From positions 1 to 47,974 of the IMG/VR virus record IMGVR_UViG_3300048836_000958: DNA of 47,974 nucleotides, one strand, 5' to 3'. The translations under genes were made by a program, and so were the position numbers. The notes below the pieces were generated by a model. The model was given only the letters and a program-made list of their open reading frames with translations. It did no database searches and was not told where the DNA came from. Positions 24,261 to 32,646 of this stretch are shown here, one piece after another; within the stretch, counting starts at the first letter, position 1, and every line of letters starts with the position of its first letter. The stretch comes from a virus.

Positions 24261-24641
24261 ATGGAATATAACGCAAAGAACTACATGGCGCAGGGCGGCG
24301 ATCGGCTGGTGATCGGCGGCACGCTTGAGATTAAGGAGGGGGCCTCGGTGACGGGGCTCCCTGCCGCAACAGCATCGGCAGCGACGGAAGAAACGCTTGG
24401 CGGTGTGCTGGCGACTGCAAAGTCGGAATCGGATACTGTGGAAGCAAAGATCGGTGAAGATCATAAACTCTACGTTCCGCCGTATACGCTTCCCGCAGCG
24501 GAGGCGGGCACGCGCGGCGGTGTGCTGCTTGCGGCGAATCACGCGGCCAGTACGGCGACAGAGCTGTCCGGTCTTGTTACGGAATTCAATACGCTGCTCG
24601 CTGCGCTGAAGGCTGCCGGGATCATGGCGGCGGACGAGTAA
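24261..24641 (+). CDS. Head fiber / head decoration protein
   Basis: The 126-aa product begins MEYNAKNYMAQGGDRLVIGG and has ATEETLGGVLATAKSESDT, KLYVPPYTLPAA and GTRGGVLLAANHAASTATEL. Repeated GGVL motifs and Ala/Thr richness match the phage head fiber family typified by phi29 gp8.5. It probably decorates the capsid and may help adsorption. It lies between capsid and connector genes. Confidence 0.8.
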   Translation: MEYNAKNYMAQGGDRLVIGGTLEIKEGASVTGLPAATASAATEETLGGVLATAKSESDTVEAKIGEDHKLYVPPYTLPAAEAGTRGGVLLAANHAASTATELSGLVTEFNTLLAALKAAGIMAADE

Positions 24642-24645
24642 CGAG

Positions 24646-24960
24646 ATGAGCACGCTGCTGGAGAAAGTGAAGTTAAACCTGATCCTTGAACATGACGCCG
24701 ACGATGAACTCCTCCAGCGTCTGATCGATGCCGCCGTCTCGTATGCCGAGAGCTACCAACATCTGACTGCCGGAACATATGAAGCGGCAGCCATGCCGCC
24801 GACGACCGAGCAGGCCGTGATCATGCTCGCCTCCCATTTCTACGAAAGCCGGGACGGTAGTACGGGCGGATTCTTCGCGGATAACGTACAGGCGGGGCAA
24901 CAGACATGGAATACGGTAAACACGCTGCTTCGCCTGGATCGAAACTGGATTTTCATATGA
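24646..24960 (+). CDS. Head-tail connector, gp6-like
   Basis: The 104-aa product contains DDELLQRLIDAAVSYAESYQ and TEQAVIMLASHFYESRDGST, the helical pattern of HK97 gp6-like connectors that bind beneath the portal. The stop overlaps the next gene as ATGA. Position directly after the head genes fits. Confidence 0.88.
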   Translation: MSTLLEKVKLNLILEHDADDELLQRLIDAAVSYAESYQHLTAGTYEAAAMPPTTEQAVIMLASHFYESRDGSTGGFFADNVQAGQQTWNTVNTLLRLDRNWIFI

Positions 24961-25292
24961 GCCTTGGCAAAATGAACGTACAAGTATCGATCGTCATGGA
25001 GACAGTCACAAAAGATGCGGAAGGGTTCGCAACGAGAACGGATATCATCCTCGCCTCCATCCATGCCTACCGGGAAGGGCGGCACGGCTCCCAGAAATGG
25101 GTCAACCGCGCCGCCTTTTCGGAGGCGACGGATCTGTTCCAATTTCGTGTCATCCCGGGTCTATCGGTGACCACGGCGCATGTGATCCGGTGTGGTGATG
25201 AGCGCTTTGAAATCACGTCGGTCGAGGATGTGAAGGGCAGAAAGATGTATCTGGAGGTTCTGGGGAAAGTTACGGAGGCATCTCATGGCTAA
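24957..25292 (+). CDS. Head-tail adaptor / head closure protein (SPP1 gp16-like)
   Basis: The 111-aa product starts MSLGKMNVQVSIVMETVTKD and has ILASIHAYREGRHGSQKWVN, then FRVIPGLSVTTAHVIRCGDE, a small beta-barrel typical of head closure proteins. The start is ATG 24957, overlapping the connector stop. Its 3' end overlaps the gp10-like gene by 8 nt. Confidence 0.85.
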   Translation: MSLGKMNVQVSIVMETVTKDAEGFATRTDIILASIHAYREGRHGSQKWVNRAAFSEATDLFQFRVIPGLSVTTAHVIRCGDERFEITSVEDVKGRKMYLEVLGKVTEASHG

Positions 25293-25713
25293 AATAACGA
25301 TTCGGATGCCGACGATCTTCATGGATCAGCTGGCAAAGGCGTCAGAGAAAACCGATACCGCGATTCCCAAAGCGCTTGAAGCAGGCGGTAAGGTCGTATT
25401 TGAGAAAATGAAGTCGAATCTGAGCTCGGCGATTGGTCGGAATACGAAGAATAAATCCCGTTCCACCGGCAAGCTGCTTGCAGCGCTTGGCGTTTCCCCC
25501 GTAAAGGTGAACGACGGGGGTGTTTACGATGTGAAGGTTGGTTTTGATGAAAATCGCGGCAACGTGAATAATGCCATGCTCGCTAATCTATTGGAGTACG
25601 GCAAGCACGGCCAACCGCCAAAACCGTTTTTGAAGCAGACGAAATCCTCGAGCCGAAACCCATGCATCGAGGCGATGCAATCCGTACTGAAGGAGGAACT
25701 GGATCTCCCGTGA
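25285..25713 (+). CDS. HK97 gp10-like neck/tail completion protein
   Basis: The 142-aa product has ALEAGGKVVFEKMKSNLSSA and MLANLLEYGKHGQPPKPFLK, the HK97 gp10 family hallmark (YG-x4-PPKPF). It joins head and tail at the neck. It is translationally linked to both neighbours. Confidence 0.88.
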   Translation: MAKITIRMPTIFMDQLAKASEKTDTAIPKALEAGGKVVFEKMKSNLSSAIGRNTKNKSRSTGKLLAALGVSPVKVNDGGVYDVKVGFDENRGNVNNAMLANLLEYGKHGQPPKPFLKQTKSSSRNPCIEAMQSVLKEELDLP

Positions 25714-26048
25714 GCATGTTGGAAGAACTGAACACGATCGTTGAAAGCGCAGGACTTCCCGTGGAAACCGGCATATTCTCAAAGACCGCACCGGAAGCAT
25801 ATGTCGTGATCACGCCAATCTCGGAACATTTCGCGCTGTTTTCGGATGATACGCCTGGCATGAACATCGAGGAAGCGCGCTTGTCGCTCTTTTCGAAGAA
25901 GAACTATACACAGAAGAAAGCCCTGCTCGTTCGCATGCTGCTGACGGCGGGATTCACGGTATCCGATCGGCGGTATATCGGACATGAGGCCGATACTGGG
26001 TACCATCACTATTCTATAGATTTGGCGCAAGAGAGGGAGGAAATATAA
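25710..26048 (+). CDS. Probable tail terminator
   Basis: A GTG at 25710 overlaps the gp10-like stop, with AAGGAGG at 25690-25696; ATG 25716 is an alternative. The 112-aa product has AYVVITPISEHFALFSDDTP and EARLSLFSKKNYTQKKALLV, then GYHHYSIDLAQE. Size, position between gp10-like and tail tube genes, and alpha/beta composition fit the tail terminator that caps tube growth. The assignment is mainly positional. Confidence 0.7.
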   Translation: MSMLEELNTIVESAGLPVETGIFSKTAPEAYVVITPISEHFALFSDDTPGMNIEEARLSLFSKKNYTQKKALLVRMLLTAGFTVSDRRYIGHEADTGYHHYSIDLAQEREEI

Positions 26049-26638
26049 TGGCCACTGTTGGTTTGGACCGGCTGTATTATTCCAAAATAACGGAAAGCAC
26101 CGCAGGAGATGAAACATATGGCACGCCGCAGATGCTGGCAAAGGCGATCTCGGCGGATCTGGAGATTGAACTGAACGAAGCGACGCTGTTTGCCGACGAT
26201 TCCGCAGCGGAGGTCGTGAAAGAATTCAAAAGCGGGAAACTGTCGCTCGGGATCAACGATATCGGCGCAGCGGTTGCCGGTGATCTGGTCGGTGCGGTGA
26301 TCGACGACAACGGCGTGGTGATCTCGCAAAGCGAGGGAATTCCGTCACCAGTGGCGGTAGGTTTTCGGGCGAAGAAAAGCAATGGCAAATACCGATACTT
26401 CTGGCTTTACCGCGTGATCTTCGGTATCCCGGCAACGAATCTGGCCACGAAAGGCGATAGCATCAGCTTCAACACACCGACGGTAGAAGGCACGATTCTC
26501 CGACGCAACAAGCTCGACGGACAGGGCAAGCATCCATGGAAATCCGAAGTGAACGAAGACGACGCGAGCGTATTGGCTGCGACGATCACCGGGTGGTATA
26601 CGGCTGTATATGAGCCTACGTTTGCTGCAGTGGAGTAA
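26048..26638 (+). CDS. Major tail tube protein, phi13 family
   Basis: The 196-aa product starts MATVGLDRLYYSKITESTAG and has ISADLEIELNEATLFADDSA, GKLSLGINDIGAA and FRAKKSNGKYRYFWLYRVIF, the phi13-type tail tube pattern. It polymerises around the tape measure. GGAGG precedes ATG 26048, which overlaps the upstream stop. Confidence 0.93.
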   Translation: MATVGLDRLYYSKITESTAGDETYGTPQMLAKAISADLEIELNEATLFADDSAAEVVKEFKSGKLSLGINDIGAAVAGDLVGAVIDDNGVVISQSEGIPSPVAVGFRAKKSNGKYRYFWLYRVIFGIPATNLATKGDSISFNTPTVEGTILRRNKLDGQGKHPWKSEVNEDDASVLAATITGWYTAVYEPTFAAVE

Positions 26639-26650
26639 AGGAGATGGCAT

Positions 26651-27028
26651 ATGGAGAATGAACGCGCCGCATCTATTACGATTGGCGGCAAGGAGTATGA
26701 ACTGGTTCTGACCACCGGGGCGACGAAGCAGATCGCGAAGCGCTACGGCGGGCTAGCGAACCTCGGCGACAAGCTCATGAAAGCGGAGAACTTCGAGAAC
26801 GCGTTGGACGAGCTGATCTGGCTGATCGCGCTGCTGGCGAATCAGAGCATCCTAATCCACAATTTTCAGCATCCGGAAGACAAACGGGATCCACTGACCG
26901 AAGAGGCGATCGAGCTTCTGACCTCGCCGCACGAGCTGGCTGTGTATAAGGATGCGATCATGGAATCGATGTTCCGGGGCACGAAACGCTTTGTGGAGAG
27001 TGAGCCGGAACCGGAAAAAAACGCATAG
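26651..27028 (+). CDS. Tail assembly chaperone gpG
   Basis: The 125-aa product begins MENERAASITIGGKEYELVL and contains TTGATKQIAKRYGGLANLGD, a common start of Gram-positive gpG proteins. It binds the tape measure and recruits tube subunits. Its last codons include the heptamer A AAA AAC (27016-27022) in the correct phase, so a minority of ribosomes would shift by -1 and make a gpG-gpT fusion ending at 27225. Confidence 0.88.
   Translation: MENERAASITIGGKEYELVLTTGATKQIAKRYGGLANLGDKLMKAENFENALDELIWLIALLANQSILIHNFQHPEDKRDPLTEEAIELLTSPHELAVYKDAIMESMFRGTKRFVESEPEPEKNA
27016..27022 (+). promoter_or_regulatory. Programmed -1 frameshift site
   Basis: The zero frame reads gaA AAA AAC GCA TAG. The heptamer A_AAA_AAC is a classic X_XXY_YYZ slippery site, three codons before... 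the gpG stop (one sense codon between). Slipping back one base continues as CGC ATA GGC into the gpT frame. This arrangement is conserved in long-tailed phages. Confidence 0.8.
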
Positions 27029-27225
27029 GCCGGGTGAGCGATGAGGAAACGTTCACCCGGTTGCTGTTTTATGGTGTGACCCTACTCGGTCGGTTGGAGC
27101 GCGAAGTCTGGCTCATGCCGCTTGGCGCTCTTTTAGACCAGTGGGAGGTATATAAGCAGTTCAACGGGTTAGCAAAGGCAAAGGCGGAGTATTTTATTGA
27201 GGGTGTAATACCAATGGGCATATAG
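27022..27225 (+). CDS. gpT extension of the tail chaperone (made by -1 frameshift)
   Basis: The frame continues after the slip as RIGRVSDEETFTRLLFYGVT and ends with YFIEGVIPMGI. An ATG-less internal start (GTG 27034) exists but has no good ribosome site. The acidic/helical T domain is the part of gpGT that contacts tail tube protein. The next phage gene should be the tape measure, but a reversed lipoprotein gene lies between. Confidence 0.78.
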   Translation, partial: RIGRVSDEETFTRLLFYGVTLLGRLEREVWLMPLGALLDQWEVYKQFNGLAKAKAEYFIEGVIPMGI

Positions 27226-27243
27226 GCTTAGTCACAGCAGAAT

Positions 27244-29247
27244 TTATTGTGTGATGGAGACAATTTCTCCGGTGTCCAGATTATGCCGCACAAGACTCCC
27301 GCCGATGAGATAATAAGCATCTGTGTCGAAGCACCAGACACATGGATGGCTTAGATCTTCGATCGTATTTTCAATGATATTTTTATCCAGATTCCAAACG
27401 AGAATGACATTGTTGCCCCCGTCCTTTGAAGGTTCTACGATAAGCAGGCGGTTGCCACTGATATTAATGGCATCTATTTTTTCATTTGCAGAGAAAACCT
27501 CTTCCTGTTCCGTCCCATCCAGCTTCATGCGGATGACGTCCACGCTGTCTCCGCCATCGATCAGGCAGTAGAGTAGATCATCCTGTATGGCATAGGATAT
27601 TGCGTGATGATTGGTCAGGAGCGGTTGTGATTCGCCTCCCTCAATGGAGATGCGCCATAAACCACCACCCTCGTTGTCCACTAGATAATAGACCCAACCG
27701 CCCCAGGAGTAGACACAGCAAGTATCTTCTTCCAACAACCACTCTGGTTCGCCTCCCCCAGCAGGTGTCTTGAAGATACCTAATGAAGTTCGATAATAAA
27801 GCCATCCATCGGACAACGAGAGATCATAACAGTGGTCGTGAACCAGCTCTATCAAATTCTGACCGTCTATGTCGATCGAATATATGGAACAATTTTTTTC
27901 TTTGTAGCAAAAATAGATGGTATCTTCAAACACGTTGACGGTTGATACACTTCCGTCAAGCAGCCGCGTCAAGTCTTTGCCGCTGTTTCGCGTCGCAGCA
28001 TTCAAACGATTGCCATCATCTAAGTTTCCGAAGTATAGCAAATCTTCTTGCTGGGCTATGATACCTGCAGTGATGTAATCGATTCGCATGAAAAGGTTTG
28101 CTGCGGTGTTGCCGTTTCTGATTACTGTCGGTTGCTGCGGCGATTGATCGGTTGTTACTTCCGATGAATCCGTGGTGATTGTATACTTGGATTGCAGCTC
28201 AATACTTTCGTCAAAGGGCATGTTACACAGAACATCGATAGGAATTCCTAACGCCTCCTGAATGATATTGTCAAAGTATACAAAGGGGGTAAGCAGAACA
28301 TCTTTATCGTCCACATCGCCGAACGCCTCCCGCACAATTGCCTCCATGCTTGCACGTTCACAACCGAAGCTGTTTGCCGCGACATCATAGACATAGGTAT
28401 ACCCTTCCTGCGTGTTTGGATTAAAAATCCACACGACATAAGCGTTATGCGCGGGATAGAAACCGATCGCATTCTTATAGCCGCTCTCCGTCACGGTAAC
28501 CACACGAATGCAGTTCTGCCAATCTGGTTGCGGTGGATTACCCCACTCGACATGATTGATGCGTATGTCATACTTGTCCGTCTCATACAACGCCATTTTA
28601 TCGTTATCGTTGAAGGTAAAGCCAAGTTCGGCAAGGGTGAAGGCCACATCAAAATCGGCTAGTTCCAGGGATGCGCGTATATCCGCAAGCGGCAAGTAGT
28701 TCCTAATCTGGCTGCCCTCAAGGAACAGACAATTCAGGTTGGAGAGTGCTAGAAGCGGCGTAGGGTCTGCGATTGTGGAATGATCCAGAATCAAGACATG
28801 CAGGTTCGTTAAACTGGCAAGCGGAGTATAATCTTCTGCCGCGCAGCCGGTGAGTATCAATGCTTTTAAGTTGGTCAGAGCTGACAGCGGCGCAAGATCG
28901 GTGATTGCGTTGCCAGATAAATCAAGGCTTTCAAGGTTTGCAAAGCTCTCCAATCCGGCGATGCTGCGAATCGGTTCGTTTTCCGATACGTACTTCTGCC
29001 ACTCCGCAAAAGCGAGGTTCAAGCTGGCAACAGTTTTCGCTTCCGCAACTGTAATATCGCCGCTGGGCTTACCCATTGCAGTACGAACCATCGACTCGAG
29101 CGCTGGATCGGAAAAGGCCACAATGCTAGTCATCGCTGTTTCTGCCGGTGTAAGCGTCGGTAATTGTGTTGTCGAAGTCGGTGCGCCACATGCCACTAAT
29201 GTAGTGAGTAGCAGCAGAGCCAACAATGCGGACAGTATCTTCTTCAT
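27244..29247 (-). CDS. Surface lipoprotein with leucine-rich repeats and DUF5050-like beta-propeller
   Basis: The 667-aa product has a signal peptide with lipobox LVAC and lipid-anchored Cys20. Residues about 95-200 are leucine-rich repeats (LESLDLSGNAITDLAPLSAL, LKALILTG, LHVLILDHSTIADPTPLLAL). The C-terminal 280 residues are repeated blades such as DGWLYYRTSLGIFKTPAGGG, LYCLIDGGDSV and GGLWRISIEGGESQPLL, a DUF5050-like propeller. AGAGGA precedes the ATG. Being reversed within the tail operon, it is a moron likely expressed from the lysogen. Surface exclusion, adhesion or sensing are possible; none is shown. Confidence 0.8.
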   Translation of the reverse strand: MKKILSALLALLLLTTLVACGAPTSTTQLPTLTPAETAMTSIVAFSDPALESMVRTAMGKPSGDITVAEAKTVASLNLAFAEWQKYVSENEPIRSIAGLESFANLESLDLSGNAITDLAPLSALTNLKALILTGCAAEDYTPLASLTNLHVLILDHSTIADPTPLLALSNLNCLFLEGSQIRNYLPLADIRASLELADFDVAFTLAELGFTFNDNDKMALYETDKYDIRINHVEWGNPPQPDWQNCIRVVTVTESGYKNAIGFYPAHNAYVVWIFNPNTQEGYTYVYDVAANSFGCERASMEAIVREAFGDVDDKDVLLTPFVYFDNIIQEALGIPIDVLCNMPFDESIELQSKYTITTDSSEVTTDQSPQQPTVIRNGNTAANLFMRIDYITAGIIAQQEDLLYFGNLDDGNRLNAATRNSGKDLTRLLDGSVSTVNVFEDTIYFCYKEKNCSIYSIDIDGQNLIELVHDHCYDLSLSDGWLYYRTSLGIFKTPAGGGEPEWLLEEDTCCVYSWGGWVYYLVDNEGGGLWRISIEGGESQPLLTNHHAISYAIQDDLLYCLIDGGDSVDVIRMKLDGTEQEEVFSANEKIDAINISGNRLLIVEPSKDGGNNVILVWNLDKNIIENTIEDLSHPCVWCFDTDAYYLIGGSLVRHNLDTGEIVSITQ

Positions 29248-29490
29248 TTGATGAATCCTCTTTTGCTATTCAAATTAGTTGTTAATAGAACTCCAATTAT
29301 CCAAGAAATATGCCACTCTGAGATATATCCGTGCTCAGTAGGGCTGCTATACCTGTGGCTACAGTACTGATATCAAGGAATTGTTCGCGTTGTGTTTATT
29401 CCAAAGTATCAAAAAATCCTGCAAAATGCAATTGTAATTTAACACGCTTGATAGTGCACCCTCAGAAAACTGATGGATAACTTATCAAAG
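29248..29490. other. Upstream region of the lipoprotein moron
   Basis: About 240 bp, noticeably AT-richer than the tail genes, lie between the lipoprotein start and the terminator before the tape measure. It should carry the lipoprotein promoter on the minus strand, but I see only weak -35/-10 candidates. No gene is supported here. Confidence 0.4.
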
Positions 29491-29517
29491 GAACGACCTA
29501 TGGGCCGTTCTTTTTTT
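29491..29517 (+). terminator. Intrinsic terminator before tape measure
   Basis: GAACG 29491-29495 and CGTTC 29506-29510, with an inner CC/GG pair, are followed by seven T. It lies within the tail operon, 31 bp before the tape measure start, so read-through or regulation is implied. It may mark the right border of the lipoprotein insertion. Confidence 0.6.
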
Positions 29518-29547
29518 GCGTATTTCTTTCGGAAAGGAGCTGAGCAC

Positions 29548-31842
29548 ATGGCCGATTCGGATTTTGGCCTGAAAATTGGTATCGAAGGCGAACGTGAGTT
29601 CAAGGCCGGATTGCGGGACATCAACCAGCAATTCAAAGTGCTCGGCTCCGAGATGAAGCTGGTCGAGTCGCAATTCAACAAACAGGATCGCAGCGTCTCC
29701 GCGCTCACCTCCCGCAACGAAGTATTAACCCGTCAGATCACCGAGCAGAAGGAAAAGATAGAACTGCTACGTAAAGCGCTCGAGAATTCCGCGGAATCGT
29801 TCGGCGAGAACGACCAGCGAACGAAGCAGTGGACGGTGCAGCTGAACAATGCGCAGGCACAGCTGAACAATATGGAGCGCGAGCTCAAGGACAACGAAAA
29901 AGCCATCGATGGCGTCGGCGATGAATTTCAGAGCGCGGAAAAGAAAGCGGACGGCTTCGGGGACGAGGTCAAAGAAGCAGCGAAAAAAGCCGACGACGCG
30001 AATGACAGGTTTCGTAAACTCGGCGATACGCTGAAAACGATTGGGCGCGCGCTTGCAATCGGTCTTGTGGCGATCGGTACGGCGGCGATCGCGGCGGGAA
30101 CCGCGCTGGTCGGTATGACGGTTGACGCCGCGGCATATGCGGATGAAATGCTGACGCAGAGCAGCATCACCGGCATGAGCGTGGAGAAGCTGCAGGCATA
30201 CTCCTACGCCGCTGACCTGGTGGACGTATCACTGGAGACCATGACAGGCTCCATGGCAAAGAACATCAAGTCCATGAGCAACGCTTCACAGGGAAGCGCG
30301 AAATTTGCCGAAGCATACGATAAACTCGGCGTCAGCGTCACCAACGCAGACGGCACGCTACGTGATAGCGAAACGGTGTATTGGGAAGCCATCGACGCGT
30401 TGAAGGGCGTTGCGAACGAAACGGAGCGCGACGCGCTGGCCATGCAGCTCTTTGGAAAGAGTGCGCAGGATCTCAACCCGCTGATCGAGCAGGGCAGCGA
30501 AGGTATCGCGGCGCTGACAGAGGAAGCCAAGCGCATGGGCGCCGTTCTCAGTGAAGAGAGTATCGCAAAACTCGGTCAATTTGACGATTCCGTTCAGCGT
30601 CTGAAGCAAGGCTCCCTTGCTGCAAAGCGCGTCATGGGCACGGTGCTGCTGCCGCAGTTGCAGACGCTGGCAGACTCCGGGGTCTCGCTGCTGGGACAGT
30701 TTACTTCGGGGCTGGTGGACGCGGGCGGAGATTTCAACAAGATCAGTCAGGTCATTGGGGATACGGTCGGCGGTGCGGTGAATGCGCTCATGCAGGGCTT
30801 GCCCCAATTCATACAGGTTGGCATGCAGATTATCACCTCGATTGGCAGCGCCCTGATCGACAACATGGATATCATCGTGGATGGCGCAAAAACCATCTGC
30901 ACTTCGTTATTGAACGGCCTGATCGATGCACTGCCTGATCTCACTGAAGGCGCGCTTGATCTGGTGCTGGCGCTGACGCGGGGAATCCTGGACAACTTGC
31001 CCAGACTTGTTGAAGCCGCAGTCATTATGATCGCTTCATTGACGAAGGGAATCGGCGACGCGCTGCCGGAACTGATTCCCGCGATCGTAAAAGCGGTTAT
31101 CCTGATCGTTACAACGTTGCTGGAGAATATCGATCAAGTGATCGAAGCGGGCATGTCGATCCTGCTTGGACTGATCGAAGGGATCATCAACGCATTGCCT
31201 GTTCTGATCGAAGCGATGCCGCAGCTGATCGTGGCGATCGTGGAGTGTCTCATTGAGAACTTACCGCAGATTCTGTTCGCCGGCGTGCGAGTGATCGGTG
31301 CGCTGATCCAGGGCATCGTCGGTGCAGTTCCGCAGCTTTCTTCGAACATGCCGCGGGTCGTCTCGTCAATCGTGAGCGGTGTCTCCCGAGCGATCTCGTC
31401 GGTCGTTGAGATCGGCAAGAATATCGTATCGGGACTCTGGCAGGGCATCCAGTCCATGGGTCAATGGATCCAGGACAAGATTGGGAGCCTGTTTCGCAGT
31501 GTGATCAACGGCGCGAAAAAAGTGCTCGGTATCCACAGTCCTTCGACCGTATTTGCCGGGATCGGCGAGAATATGGGACTCGGACTCGGTGGAGGCTTTA
31601 CCGACGCAATGCGATCCGTTGAGGAAGACATGAAACGGGCGATTCCGACCAAGTTTGACGGGTTGAATATCGACGTCGGTGCTGTTGCGAAGTCGCCAAC
31701 GGCCTCAAAGGGATCGAACGTTGTGGCCGATGCTGGAAACGTGGAAAACAAATATGAGATCGTGATCAACAATCCCAAGCCGGAAGCGGCATCCGACAGC
31801 GTACGAACCACGCTGCTGAAGCATTCGTATGGCTTGGCGTAG
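29548..31842 (+). CDS. Tail tape measure protein
   Basis: The 764-aa product starts MADSDFGLKIGIEGEREFKA. An N-terminal coiled coil (about 40-165, ending in KADGFGDEVKEAAKKADDAN) is followed by hydrophobic Ala/Ile/Gly helices (LAIGLVAIGTAAIAAGTALV). The C-terminal half repeats hydrophobic helices with LP turns (ALPDLTEGALDLVLALTRGI), then VLGIHSPSTVFAGIGENMG, a conserved tape measure ending. Its length sets tail length; about 764 residues implies a tail near 110 nm. The start is ATG 29548 with AAAGGAG upstream; an in-frame ATG at 29473 lies before the terminator and is rejected. Confidence 0.92.
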   Translation: MADSDFGLKIGIEGEREFKAGLRDINQQFKVLGSEMKLVESQFNKQDRSVSALTSRNEVLTRQITEQKEKIELLRKALENSAESFGENDQRTKQWTVQLNNAQAQLNNMERELKDNEKAIDGVGDEFQSAEKKADGFGDEVKEAAKKADDANDRFRKLGDTLKTIGRALAIGLVAIGTAAIAAGTALVGMTVDAAAYADEMLTQSSITGMSVEKLQAYSYAADLVDVSLETMTGSMAKNIKSMSNASQGSAKFAEAYDKLGVSVTNADGTLRDSETVYWEAIDALKGVANETERDALAMQLFGKSAQDLNPLIEQGSEGIAALTEEAKRMGAVLSEESIAKLGQFDDSVQRLKQGSLAAKRVMGTVLLPQLQTLADSGVSLLGQFTSGLVDAGGDFNKISQVIGDTVGGAVNALMQGLPQFIQVGMQIITSIGSALIDNMDIIVDGAKTICTSLLNGLIDALPDLTEGALDLVLALTRGILDNLPRLVEAAVIMIASLTKGIGDALPELIPAIVKAVILIVTTLLENIDQVIEAGMSILLGLIEGIINALPVLIEAMPQLIVAIVECLIENLPQILFAGVRVIGALIQGIVGAVPQLSSNMPRVVSSIVSGVSRAISSVVEIGKNIVSGLWQGIQSMGQWIQDKIGSLFRSVINGAKKVLGIHSPSTVFAGIGENMGLGLGGGFTDAMRSVEEDMKRAIPTKFDGLNIDVGAVAKSPTASKGSNVVADAGNVENKYEIVINNPKPEAASDSVRTTLLKHSYGLA

Positions 31843-31858
31843 AGGAGGTGCAGGAAGC

Positions 31859-32632
31859 TTGCCTGAGAACTGGACTTTTAATGGCTTTTCTCTCAGCTCG
31901 AGAGGGAAATGGGACGTGGAAGCCGTCCTGGAAGGAATCGGTATCCCCAAATTCCGGGGAAGCGATCTGCGGGTGCCGTTTCAGCACGGGAATCGGTGGA
32001 TCAAGAAACGCTTCGACTGCAGGAAGATTGTCTTCTCCATGTGGATTAAGGGTATAGACCGGGCTGACCTGGATCAAAACATCGATGCGTTCCTGACGTC
32101 CATCGGCAATCCGGGGCTTCATACGCTGAGCCGGACGCTAAGAAGCGGAGAAACGCGGCTGGCGAAGGCTGAGCTTTGCGCTGATATCCATTTCGTCCGG
32201 AAGAACCCCGGATATGCCAAGTTTGCCCTGGAGCTGGAACTGCCCGATCCGTTCTTCTACGGAACGGAAAAGACCGCGGACGTCAGGACAGCTTCGACCT
32301 CTCCTCTTATATGGACGCACACCAACGATGGATCCGCACCGGCAACGTATATGGTGATCACGCTGGAAGGGCCGTTGAGCAATCCTATTCTGAGGAATCG
32401 GAATAATGGCGTCTGGATCCAGTACGTTGGGACGATCGCAAGCGGCAAAGCAGTTGTTCTGGATACGAAAAACTTCACCTGCATGCAGGGAGGAGACAAC
32501 ATGATCTCCATTGTCAAGCACGGCGGGGATGCCTACTGGATGATTTTGGATGCTGGGAACAACAGCATGGAGCTGGAAACCGACACGATCGGCGGCAGGG
32601 TGATGCTTGCGTATTACCCTGCATTTTTTTAG
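31859..32632 (+). CDS. Distal tail protein (Dit, siphovirus tail component)
   Basis: TTG 31859 follows AGAGGAGGTG at about 9 nt. The 257-aa product has FNGFSLSSRGKWDVEAVLEG, GSDLRVPFQHGNRWIKKRFD and LSRTLRSGETRLAKAELCAD, the N-terminal Dit domain that forms the hub at the tail tip. The C-terminal galectin-like part has NPILRNRNNGVWIQYVGTIA. An in-frame ATG at 31829 overlaps the tape measure and precedes the ribosome site, so it is not used. Confidence 0.88.
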   Translation: MPENWTFNGFSLSSRGKWDVEAVLEGIGIPKFRGSDLRVPFQHGNRWIKKRFDCRKIVFSMWIKGIDRADLDQNIDAFLTSIGNPGLHTLSRTLRSGETRLAKAELCADIHFVRKNPGYAKFALELELPDPFFYGTEKTADVRTASTSPLIWTHTNDGSAPATYMVITLEGPLSNPILRNRNNGVWIQYVGTIASGKAVVLDTKNFTCMQGGDNMISIVKHGGDAYWMILDAGNNSMELETDTIGGRVMLAYYPAFF

Positions 32633-32646
32633 AGGAGGAATCAAAC

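Noticed and set aside
23547-24653. 368-codon open frame on the minus strand opposite the capsid gene
   Set aside because: It mirrors the capsid and head fiber genes in a GC-rich region, has Arg/His-rich composition with no domain, and no ribosome site. It is an antisense shadow.
29473-29547. Longer N-terminus for the tape measure from ATG 29473
   Set aside because: It reads through an intrinsic terminator and precedes the clear ribosome site AAAGGAG used by ATG 29548.
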